Under the pieces are notes generated by a model. That model was given only the letters and a program-made list of their open reading frames with translations. It did not search any database and was not told the origin of the DNA. Shown piece after piece: positions 57,766 through 64,000 of a stretch of 64,000 nt of DNA. Source of the stretch: Prevotellaceae bacterium UBA1391 (GTDB taxonomy: Bacteria; Bacteroidota; Bacteroidia; Bacteroidales; Bacteroidaceae); NCBI GenBank assembly GCA_002305265.1, contig DBQP01000018.1:157575-221574 (forward strand), written 5' to 3'. Both the position numbers and the translations under genes were made by a program. Position 1 is the first letter of the stretch, and the number at the start of each line of letters is the position of its first letter.

Positions 57766-57870
57766 CCTTGCTCTGAGGAGGCGAAGGAACGTTCCAGTCC
57801 GCCCGTCTCCTAACTACTTGTATAAGAGTTTTGTGTTGAGCCGCTCGCACTGTTTCCAATGCAAGCGGCT

Positions 57871-57902
57871 GCAAAGGTAGGCAATATTTTCAATATGCCA
57901 AA
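57871..57902 (-). promoter_or_regulatory. Strong promoter of the tRNA-tuf-secE-nusG-rpl transcript
   Basis: The minus strand reads TTTG at 57902-57899, 19 bases, then TACCTTTGC at 57879-57871, an almost ideal Bacteroidota promoter, about 105 bases upstream of tRNA-Tyr. Confidence 0.9.
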
Positions 57903-57920
57903 TTCTTTTCGACTATTTTT

Positions 57921-58220
57921 TTACTTTTTAGCCGTTTTTTCTTTGTATCGAGCCAGTTGGCGCTCCATCGCCGCAAGGCTCTGGTCTATTGCTTCTTCAA
58001 ACGTGTCGCAGACCTTCTCCACATGCATCTCCTCGCCAGGCAGCGCGACGGCGAGGTCGACTTCCTTGTTGAGGGCAGTGGCGGGCTTGACGACTTTCAA
58101 TGACACCTCTACCTTTCTTATATCGCTACAATATTTCTCCAGCTTACTCACCTTCTTCTGGATGAAATCCTGCAACTTTTCAGTCGCGTCGAATTTGATG
58201 GCCTTTACACTAATTTCCAT
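57921..58220 (-). CDS. hpf: Ribosome hibernation-promoting factor (short HPF type)
   Basis: A 99-aa protein starting MEISVKAIKFDATEKLQDFIQKKVSKLEKYC and ending in a Lys-rich helix (IDQSLAAMERQLARYKEKTAKK), the HPF/RaiA fold. It binds the 30S subunit and stabilises idle ribosomes in stationary phase. It is 18 bases after xerC and may share its transcript. Confidence 0.93.
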   Translation of the reverse strand: MEISVKAIKFDATEKLQDFIQKKVSKLEKYCSDIRKVEVSLKVVKPATALNKEVDLAVALPGEEMHVEKVCDTFEEAIDQSLAAMERQLARYKEKTAKK

Positions 58221-58238
58221 AATGCTGATATTTTAAAG

Positions 58239-59129
58239 TCATGAACGCGGATGCGCGTCCTTATATTCTTTCTTCAGGTCCTCGAACGAGAGGTGGGTGT
58301 AGATCTGTGTGGTCTGCAGACTGGCGTGCCCCAGTATCTTCTGGATGGTCTGGAGGTCGGCCCCGTGGTTCAGCATCGCCGTGGCGAAGGAGTGGCGCAG
58401 CGCATGCGGCCCGCGCCGCTGCTGCGATGTCACGTTCGACAGCACCGTCTTGACGATCCGGTCGACGGAGGTCGTGCTGAGGTTCCGCCCGTGCAGGTTG
58501 AGGAACATGCGGTCGCCCCTGCTGCCGTCGGCAAACCGAGCGTCGCGCAACTGGCGGTAGCGGCGGATGTGCTCGGCCAGTTCCGGCCCGAACGGCACCA
58601 CCCGCTCCTTCGCGCGCTTGCCCATCACCGTGAGCTTCAGCCCGTCGAGGTCGACGTCGCGGTCTGCCAGTCCCACCAGCTCCGCGCGGCGGATGCCCGT
58701 GAGGTAGAACAGCTCGACGATCAGACGGTCGCGCACGCCGCGGAAGTCATCGCCGAAAGTCAGCTCGTCGAGCACCGTGTCCATGTCATCCTCCCGAATG
58801 AACGAGGGAAGGGGCTTCGGCTGCTTCGGTCCGCTCACTTTCGCGCAGGGGTTGCTCTTCACGTAGCCCATCCTCAGCAGATACTGAAAGAAGGTACGCA
58901 GGGCGCTCAGGTTCAGGTTGACCGTCGCCGGCTTGTAGCGCAGCTGGTCCATCTGATACACGACCCACTCGCGCAGCGTGTCTGCATCAATCTTTTCCCA
59001 TTTCAAGTCTTCGCCCAGACTTGCCAAGAATGTCTCGAAATCACGAAGGGCCGCCGCATAGTTGCGTACGGTCAGTTCCGATCGGTTTCGTTCCGACTTT
59101 AAATATTCCAAGAAAGATTCCGTCCACAT
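58239..59129 (-). CDS. xerC: Tyrosine recombinase XerC/XerD-type
   Basis: A 296-aa site-specific recombinase. The N-terminal SAM-like DNA-binding domain covers residues 1-95. The catalytic residues are R147 (LTGIRRAEL), K171, H242, R245 (HALRHSF), H268 (GHASLQ) and nucleophile Y277 (QIYTHL). All are intact and spaced as in XerC/D, so it probably resolves chromosome dimers at dif. It lies between rpsU and hpf, its usual place in Bacteroidales, rather than in a mobile element. Confidence 0.93.
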   Translation of the reverse strand: MWTESFLEYLKSERNRSELTVRNYAAALRDFETFLASLGEDLKWEKIDADTLREWVVYQMDQLRYKPATVNLNLSALRTFFQYLLRMGYVKSNPCAKVSGPKQPKPLPSFIREDDMDTVLDELTFGDDFRGVRDRLIVELFYLTGIRRAELVGLADRDVDLDGLKLTVMGKRAKERVVPFGPELAEHIRRYRQLRDARFADGSRGDRMFLNLHGRNLSTTSVDRIVKTVLSNVTSQQRRGPHALRHSFATAMLNHGADLQTIQKILGHASLQTTQIYTHLSFEDLKKEYKDAHPRS

Positions 59130-59383
59130 GCTTGTCCTTTCTGTCGCCTTCGCCCGGCGGGCTTGAAGACAGCGGCTAAGATAACGTATTTTTCTTTCCG
59201 GCGCAAATTTTTCAACGCGATTTTCTTGATGATTGTAAAAAAGTCAAGAATCGCAAATGTCTGCCTCTTCCGTGCGTCTGCCGTGTGCGCCGGCCGCACA
59301 TTCCGTCTGCGGAATGCCCGTCGGCATGGCGAGCGACGCTGCCCGGGGCGGACCACCGGCCTCTCACGGCCGGCCTGCTTGCC

Positions 59384-59572
59384 TTAGTCCTCCTGACGCA
59401 GCTTGTTCACGTAGATGGCGTGCTGCATCTTGATGCGGCGGGCAACAGAGGGCTTCTCAAATTCGCGACGCTTGCGAACCTCCTTGATGATGCCGGTCTT
59501 TTCTGCCTTTCTCTTGAACTTCTTGAGAGCTCTTTCGATGTTCTCACCTTCTTTTACAGGTACGATGATCAT
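59384..59572 (-). CDS. rpsU: 30S ribosomal protein S21
   Basis: A 62-aa basic protein (MIIVPVKEGENIERALKKFKRKAEKTGIIKEVRKRREFEKPSVARRIK...). Members of Bacteroidota carry short S21 of this type. It has its own promoter at 59651-59682. It helps initiation at the 30S subunit. Confidence 0.96.
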   Translation of the reverse strand: MIIVPVKEGENIERALKKFKRKAEKTGIIKEVRKRREFEKPSVARRIKMQHAIYVNKLRQED

Positions 59573-59650
59573 TACGTTTGATGAGTTTTTTTGTAGTTAA
59601 TAAATGACGCAAAACAAGTCATTGCGCACTGCGCAACGACCAAAATGCCT

Positions 59651-59682
59651 GCAAAATTACGGCTAATTCTTTAAATGGCAAA
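59651..59682 (-). promoter_or_regulatory. Promoter of rpsU
   Basis: The minus strand has TTTG at 59682-59679, 19 bases, then TAATTTTGC at 59659-59651, matching the consensus, about 80 bases upstream of rpsU. Confidence 0.88.
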
Positions 59683-59857
59683 ACTTTATACGAGAAAAAT
59701 GACGCTCGCCCCGCTTTTTTCTCTCTTCCCGGCAGCGCCTGCCGTCTGCATGGAACATCGGGATGACAGCCTCCCCAGCGCCCGCACGCGGCAGTGGCGC
59801 ACCGCCCACGACGCCGGGACGGCGGCAGACGCCACCGCCGTCGGCGTCTGCCGAAAG

Positions 59858-59879
59858 CAAACGAGTGCGTTCGTTTTCA
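59858..59879. repeat. Single AACGA/TCGTT unit
   Basis: AAACGAGTGCGTTCGTTTTC matches the family B core seen in arrays at 1699, 26885 and 36677. It lies 91 bases before a GAAGGCCTTC array. Confidence 0.7.
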
Positions 59880-59969
59880 GAAGCGGCTGCGCGCGGCTGC
59901 ACGAGCAGGCTCACTTGAATCCCCGCATGCCAGCACGCGCCGCCATCCGCGCCGCCATCCACATCCTGC

Positions 59970-60013
59970 CACGAAGGCCTTCTTGCGGAATCGCGAAGGC
60001 CTTCCCGCGCGTT
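59970..60013. repeat. 22-bp tandem array, GAAGGCCTTC family
   Basis: Two units at 59970 and 59992 with GAAGGCCTTC cores. The 1001-bp gap 59573-60573 otherwise holds the rpsU promoter and the promoter at 60350; no gene is supported. Confidence 0.88.
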
Positions 60014-60349
60014 CGTGCGCTCCGCATCGGCGGCAGTCCGGCGCCGGCAGTTCCATCTGAAAGTGCGCGTGGATCGGAGACTGAAGGGCGGGGCGCATGA
60101 AGGAGCGGGTGCAGTCCGTGCGGAGCAGCCGTCGAAGCCGGAGAGGGAAGGCGCAGAAAGAGTGCTGCGGACGCCACATGGGAGCAGCGGCAAATGCGTC
60201 AGCAGGACCGCGAGGGCAGCGGCCCCCTGCTGCGCCGGACACGGAGCGCGCAGGCAGAAGCCAGGAGGCGACGGGCTTCGCCGGCATCTGCCGACGGGCC
60301 CAGACACGGAGAATGGGGAAAAGATGCACCGAATTTGATTTTTTCTTTC

Positions 60350-60358
60350 TATCTTTGC
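60350..60358 (+). promoter_or_regulatory. -7 promoter element TATCTTTGC
   Basis: A perfect TAnnTTTGC match after an A/T-rich run, about 215 bases before the nitroreductase start. The -33 region is unclear. Confidence 0.6.
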
Positions 60359-60573
60359 ATGATCAACAGGAAGGCGCAGCCGGATGTCGCCGTACGGGCC
60401 GGCACACTCCCCACCCCATGGCCCGAGCCGATGCGCATGCTTAGGACTTCACACGGCCCTCGCCCACACGGCGCGCGCGACGCAGGGCACTGCCGGAGCG
60501 GCCTCCTGCACACGCGCCCGCATCGCCTCGCGTGCATGCGCGCACATACGAACGATTTAAACGCTATCAACCG

Positions 60574-61299
60574 ATGAACTTAGAACAGATACTGACCTTC
60601 CGACGGGCTGTCAGAAAATATGACGCACAACGCGACCTCGACCCCGAGAAGGTGAAAGAATGCATCCGCCTGGCCACGCTGGCCCCGACCAGCTCCAACA
60701 TGCAGCTGTGGGAGGCTTACCACATCACCGACCCCGACACGCTCAGCCGGATGGCCGAAGCCTGCCTCGGTCAGGGCAGCACACGCACCTGCAAGCAGAT
60801 GGTGGTCTTCGTCACCCGTCAGGACAAGTGGAAGTCGCACGCCCAGGCCGTGCTCGAGGCCAACATCCGCGAGGTGGAGGAAAACAGTCCGGAAGACCGC
60901 AAGGCCGCCCGCATTGCCCTCCAGCGCCAATACTACAACGGGCGCATGCCCTTCGTCTACCGCCGCTGCTGGGGACTGGCAGGTGCGCTGCGCGTGCTGA
61001 TCACCCGCGTGAAAGGCCTCTTCCATCCCGTGGCCCGGCAGGTGAGCGAGGCCGACATGCGCACCGTCGTGCACAAGAGCTGCGCGCTGGCCGCGGCCAC
61101 CTTCCTGATGGCCATGAGCGAGCAAGGCTACGACACGTGCCCACTGGAAGGATTCGACAGCCTGCGCGTGAAGAAAGTGCTGGGCCTACCCCGCCACTGC
61201 GGCATCACCATGGTCGTTCCCTGCGGCTTCCGCGCGCCGGGCGGCGTCAGAGGTGACCGTTTCCGCCTGCCGCTCTCGGAATTCTACCACAGGATTTAG
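60574..61299 (+). CDS. Nitroreductase-family FMN oxidoreductase (second copy)
   Basis: A 241-aa protein starting MNLEQILTFRRAVRKYDAQ. RRAVRKYD, APTSSNMQLWEAYHI and the C-terminal GLPRHCGITMVVPCG segments are nitroreductase-like. A middle insert (residues about 95-165, with YYNGRMPFVYRRCWG) makes it longer than the 176-aa copy at 2901. The longer frame from 60532 adds an improbable leader, so ATG 60574 is used. Physiological substrate unknown. A perfect terminator follows. Confidence 0.85.
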   Translation: MNLEQILTFRRAVRKYDAQRDLDPEKVKECIRLATLAPTSSNMQLWEAYHITDPDTLSRMAEACLGQGSTRTCKQMVVFVTRQDKWKSHAQAVLEANIREVEENSPEDRKAARIALQRQYYNGRMPFVYRRCWGLAGALRVLITRVKGLFHPVARQVSEADMRTVVHKSCALAAATFLMAMSEQGYDTCPLEGFDSLRVKKVLGLPRHCGITMVVPCGFRAPGGVRGDRFRLPLSEFYHRI

Positions 61300-61325
61300 G
61301 CGCCGTCGCCACGCCTGCCCCGAGA

Positions 61326-61366
61326 AGCCTGCCCGAAGGTCTGCATGACCTTCGGGCAGGCTTTTT
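61326..61366 (+). terminator. Intrinsic terminator of the second nitroreductase
   Basis: AGCCTGCCCGAAGGTC pairs perfectly with GACCTTCGGGCAGGCT and is followed by TTTT, 26 bases after the stop. Confidence 0.95.
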
Positions 61367-61526
61367 GCATCCTCAGCTCCGCCGTCGCCTTCATGGCGCT
61401 CGCATGCCCCGCTGCCACGGGCCTGAAGGAGTGGAGAAATGGGGAGAAAAAGACGGGCCACAGATTCAGCAACAAAAGTTTTTTGAAAAGATCGAAAGAA
61501 AAAATGTAAAATAAATGACAAAACTC

Positions 61527-61555
61527 TTGTTTCTGTAAAAAAAACTTTAACTTTG
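61527..61555 (+). promoter_or_regulatory. Promoter of the outer-membrane barrel gene
   Basis: TTG at 61527-61529, 18 bases, then TAACTTTG at 61548-61555, in an A/T-rich stretch about 43 bases before the start codon. Confidence 0.75.
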
Positions 61556-61597
61556 TGAACGATATGCTATTCACAACCAGAAAAAACACTGTTCTAC

Positions 61598-62368
61598 ATG
61601 AAAAGTAACATTTTGTCGGCACTTGTGCTCATGGTGCTGCCTCTGCTCCCAATTCATGCGCAGAAAGTAGACGACTACGGCGTGTTCAACCACCTCGGCG
61701 TGGGCCTCAGTGCCGGTAGCCAAGGTATCAGCATCGATGCTGCCGCACCGCTCACCAAGTATCTTGAGCTGAACTTCGGCGTGAACTTCATGCCCGGTTT
61801 CACACTGGGCGGTGATGCAAAGCTGAACATCAACACCTCGGGCATTCCGGCCTACATCCCCATCCCGGACAATCTCAACGAAGTGCGCATCGACGGCGAC
61901 CTCGCCCGAACGACGCTCGACTTCCGCGCCAACGTGTATCCCTTCGGCGGCAACACGTCGTTCTTCCTCTCCGCCGGATTCTCCTTCGGCGGAAAGAAAC
62001 TGGCCAAGCTGACGGGCTCCAACGAGGCGATTGCACAGCAACCGATCCTGCGCGAGTTTGTGAGTGCCAACATCGACAAGTACAACCTCCAGTTCGACGA
62101 GGACGGTAATGTCAATGGAGACATCCGCGTCAAGGCCTTCCGCCCCTACCTCGGCCTGGGCTTCGGTCGGATGACACCGGGCCGACGCCTCGGCTTCCGT
62201 CTCGAGGCCGGATGCCAGTTCATGGGCAAGATGAAAATCTACCAGAACGGCGAGGAGGTTGACACCAACGACTTCGGCGAGAAGGGCGACGACAAGATCT
62301 CCGACATCATCGACGCTTTCCAGGTCTATCCCGTCATCAAGCTGACGCTGACCGGTCGCATTCTATAG
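61598..62368 (+). CDS. Outer-membrane beta-barrel protein
   Basis: A 256-aa protein with a signal peptide (MKSNILSALVLMVLPLLPIHA). The rest has alternating polar/hydrophobic strands with Gly and aromatic residues (FNHLGVGLSAGSQGISIDAAAPLTKYLELNFGVNF; TSFFLSAGFSFGGKKLA; RPYLGLGFGRMTPGRRLGFRLEAGCQF) and ends PVIKLTLTGRIL. It is probably an 8-10-strand porin-like barrel of unknown function. It is monocistronic and lies between a promoter and a hairpin. Confidence 0.8.
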   Translation: MKSNILSALVLMVLPLLPIHAQKVDDYGVFNHLGVGLSAGSQGISIDAAAPLTKYLELNFGVNFMPGFTLGGDAKLNINTSGIPAYIPIPDNLNEVRIDGDLARTTLDFRANVYPFGGNTSFFLSAGFSFGGKKLAKLTGSNEAIAQQPILREFVSANIDKYNLQFDEDGNVNGDIRVKAFRPYLGLGFGRMTPGRRLGFRLEAGCQFMGKMKIYQNGEEVDTNDFGEKGDDKISDIIDAFQVYPVIKLTLTGRIL

Positions 62369-62470
62369 TCGGACGCCGTTGTACGGCAGTAGGCACACCC
62401 GCCACAGCGTACCGCGCACCACGGACACGAAGGCCGCCAGCGGCACGATAGCCGGACGCCGGCAAACACA

Positions 62471-62508
62471 AAGCGGAGCATCTCATGCGAATATGAGATG
62501 CTCCGCTT
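62471..62508. terminator. Bidirectional hairpin between converging genes
   Basis: AAGCGGAGCATCTCAT and ATGAGATGCTCCGCTT form a perfect 16-bp stem around a 6-base loop. It lies about 100 bases after the barrel gene and 120 bases after the alcohol dehydrogenase stop on the other strand; on the minus strand TTTGTGTTTG follows. Confidence 0.82.
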
Positions 62509-62630
62509 GCGTTCTTGCAGGCAGCAGGTCCGTTGCGCCCCATCAGGCCCGAGGGCGGTACGCCGGCCTCGGACAGCCACAGGGGCGAGGCTGGCTGCAG
62601 CGCACTACGGACGAGGCAGACTGCGCTGAA

Positions 62631-63794
62631 TTATTTGTAGGAACGCTCGAAGATGCCGAGGTAGTCCTCAGCCGTCAGCGGCGCAGGTGTGGCAGTGATG
62701 TCGCCGCCGAGCACCTCGTACACGCGTGCAGGCCAGTCCTTCAGCTCCTCGCGCTTGATGCCGTAGTCGCTCATCTTCAGGTCCTGGCAATCGATGGAGG
62801 CAATGAGGCTGTCGAGGGCAGCAATGAAATCTTTGCCGCTGGTCGGATTTTCCACACCCATGGCGCGCGCCATCTTGATCATCGGTTCCTCGGCTGCACG
62901 GCGCTCAGCAAAGAAATTGAAGAACTCGTGGCTGAGCATGATGAGTCCGGCGCCATGCTCCAGATTGGGATGGTGCGAGCCCATCACATGCTCCATCGTG
63001 TGCTCGGAGATGCAGAGCATGTAGTAGCCGGCCAGCGAGTTGGCCAGCGCCATGTTGCTGCGCGCCTCGCGGTTGCTGCCGTCTTTATAGGCCACGGGGA
63101 GATTCTGGGCAATGAGCTCGATGGCTTTCAGTGCAAACATCTCGCCCATCGGGTGCTCCTTGGTGTTGATCATGCTCTCGGCGGCATGGAAGAAGGCATC
63201 CATGCCCTGGAATGCTGTGAACTTGGGCGGAACGCTCATCATCAGGTCGGAGTCGACGATGGAAAGAACGGGGAACATCGAATGGTCGGCCATACCGCTC
63301 TTCTCGCCGGTCTCGTCGTTGGAAATCACGGCAAACATGTCGACCTCAGAGCCGGTGCCGGCACTGGTGGTGATGGCAACGAGGGGCGCACCGGGCTTGG
63401 TGAAAGGCTTGTGGCCGCCCTTGGCAGAAAAGGAATAGTCCCAGAGGTCGCCGTCGTTCACCATCATCATGGCAATGCACTTGGCGGCATCCATCACTGA
63501 GCCTCCGCCGAGCGCCACGACAAAGTCGCAAGACTCGAGACGGCCCATGCGTGCGGCATCCATCACGTTGTCGCGAGTGGGATTGGGGCGCACCTCGTCG
63601 AAGAGAACGTGCTGCACACCGGCCAGCGCAAGTTCATCCTCCACGGCTTTCAGATAGCCGTACTTTTTAGTACTCTGACCGTTGGAGGTCACGATAAGAG
63701 CTTTGCGACCCGGCATTTGCTCCTTGTGGAGCTGCTTCAGCTGCCCCGCACCGAAGAGAATCTTCGTGGGCATGTGGAATTCAAAGTGATACAT
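62631..63794 (-). CDS. Iron-containing alcohol dehydrogenase (butanol dehydrogenase-like)
   Basis: A 387-aa protein. The Rossmann-like part has the NAD(P) motif LGGGSVMDAAK (GGGS at 96-99), and the C-terminal metal domain has the segments GMDAFFHAAESMI, ISEHTMEHVMGSHHPNLEHGAG carrying the iron-binding His residues. It resembles the NADPH-dependent butanol/aldehyde dehydrogenases of the group III (iron) family that reduce aldehydes formed in fermentation. Starts at 63794; a 26-bp duplication of the leader creates a second start in the 5' region. Confidence 0.93.
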   Translation of the reverse strand: MYHFEFHMPTKILFGAGQLKQLHKEQMPGRKALIVTSNGQSTKKYGYLKAVEDELALAGVQHVLFDEVRPNPTRDNVMDAARMGRLESCDFVVALGGGSVMDAAKCIAMMMVNDGDLWDYSFSAKGGHKPFTKPGAPLVAITTSAGTGSEVDMFAVISNDETGEKSGMADHSMFPVLSIVDSDLMMSVPPKFTAFQGMDAFFHAAESMINTKEHPMGEMFALKAIELIAQNLPVAYKDGSNREARSNMALANSLAGYYMLCISEHTMEHVMGSHHPNLEHGAGLIMLSHEFFNFFAERRAAEEPMIKMARAMGVENPTSGKDFIAALDSLIASIDCQDLKMSDYGIKREELKDWPARVYEVLGGDITATPAPLTAEDYLGIFERSYK

Positions 63795-63834
63795 GAGCGT
63801 TAAGAATTAAAGTGATACATGAGCGTTAAGAATT
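63783..63834. repeat. 26-bp tandem duplication over the dehydrogenase start
   Basis: Two identical 26-bp copies (63783-63808 and 63809-63834). On the minus strand both carry the ATG context TCATGTATCACTTT. The upstream copy opens a short frame MYHFNS followed by a stop just before the real start. Confidence 0.92.
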
Positions 63835-63847
63835 AAGGTTGGATGTG

Positions 63848-63856
63848 GCAAAGATA
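63848..63856 (-). promoter_or_regulatory. -7 promoter element TATCTTTGC of the dehydrogenase gene
   Basis: A perfect TAnnTTTGC match on the minus strand, about 54 bases upstream of the start codon. -33 region is weak. Confidence 0.68.
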
Positions 63857-64000
63857 CAGTTTTGCGATGAAAGCGCTTTTATCATGAAGCCCGAAAATTC
63901 GTTGCCGAGAAGTTCATTCTTCCGCAATGTTCCTTTCCGAGGGGCGGGAATGATGCTGCAGACAGAGGGCGACGACCGACGCCGACCCCGCAGAAAATAA

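Noticed and set aside
58239..59129. XerC-type recombinase as the marker of a mobile element
   Set aside because: It has the conserved neighbours rpsU and hpf typical of Bacteroidales housekeeping XerC/D, and no att repeats or cargo are visible.
59340..59383. Intrinsic terminator directly after rpsU
   Set aside because: Only a 6-bp CCGGCC/GGCCGG stem with no T-run; too weak to call.

Overview
This window is chromosomal DNA of a GC-rich member of the Bacteroidales (phylum Bacteroidota). The evidence is the SusC/SusD pair, surface lipoproteins with acidic residues after the lipobox Cys, secreted proteins ending in a GIYI-x-x-GKK-type C-terminal signal, Bacteroidota-type promoters (TTTG, about 19 nt, TAnnTTTGC), DUF5112/DUF5113-like sensor kinases, and the order rpsU / xerC / hpf / tRNA-Tyr / tRNA-Thr / tuf / tRNA-Trp / secE / nusG / rplKAJL / rpoBC. 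I cannot name genus or species.

Layout. 1-1500: 3' part of a secreted protein. 2020-3428: YhaM-like HD nuclease and a nitroreductase. 3643-9239: three thioredoxin-like (TlpA-type) envelope proteins and a DUF4105 membrane protein. 9649-13698: two paralogous repeat-module secreted proteins, one interrupted by an in-frame TAG. 13813-20646: a SusC-SusD locus with two further lipoproteins. 21420-32222: msrA, a GH30 enzyme, serB, a MATE exporter, mutY, a GH115 enzyme and a second GH30-like enzyme. 32418-38490: a very long double sensor kinase, its response regulator and a small membrane protein. 38616-40657: SGNH hydrolase, Lrp/AsnC regulator, rubrerythrin. 41024-43287: a small peptide gene and a secreted protein with an in-frame TAA. 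44187-59572: the translation/transcription supercluster, all on the minus strand. 60574-63794: a second nitroreductase, an outer-membrane barrel and an iron-dependent alcohol dehydrogenase.

The most unusual thing here lies between the genes. Almost every intergenic stretch over about 200 bp contains short tandem arrays whose period is 22 bp (sometimes 44), although the unit sequence differs from place to place. One family carries the palindrome GAAGGCCTTC and another the near-palindrome AACGAnCGCAnTCGTT; these two occur side by side at several loci. The largest array, 13 units, ends immediately upstream of the rpoBC promoter. A fixed period with changing sequence suggests either a length-determined duplication process or a helically phased binding array. 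I know of no described system that matches it.

Working together: the rpl/rpo/tuf block is the gene-expression core. The SusCD locus and GH30/GH115 enzymes point to polysaccharide use. The TlpA proteins, MsrA, rubrerythrin and nitroreductases point to redox handling in an anaerobe.
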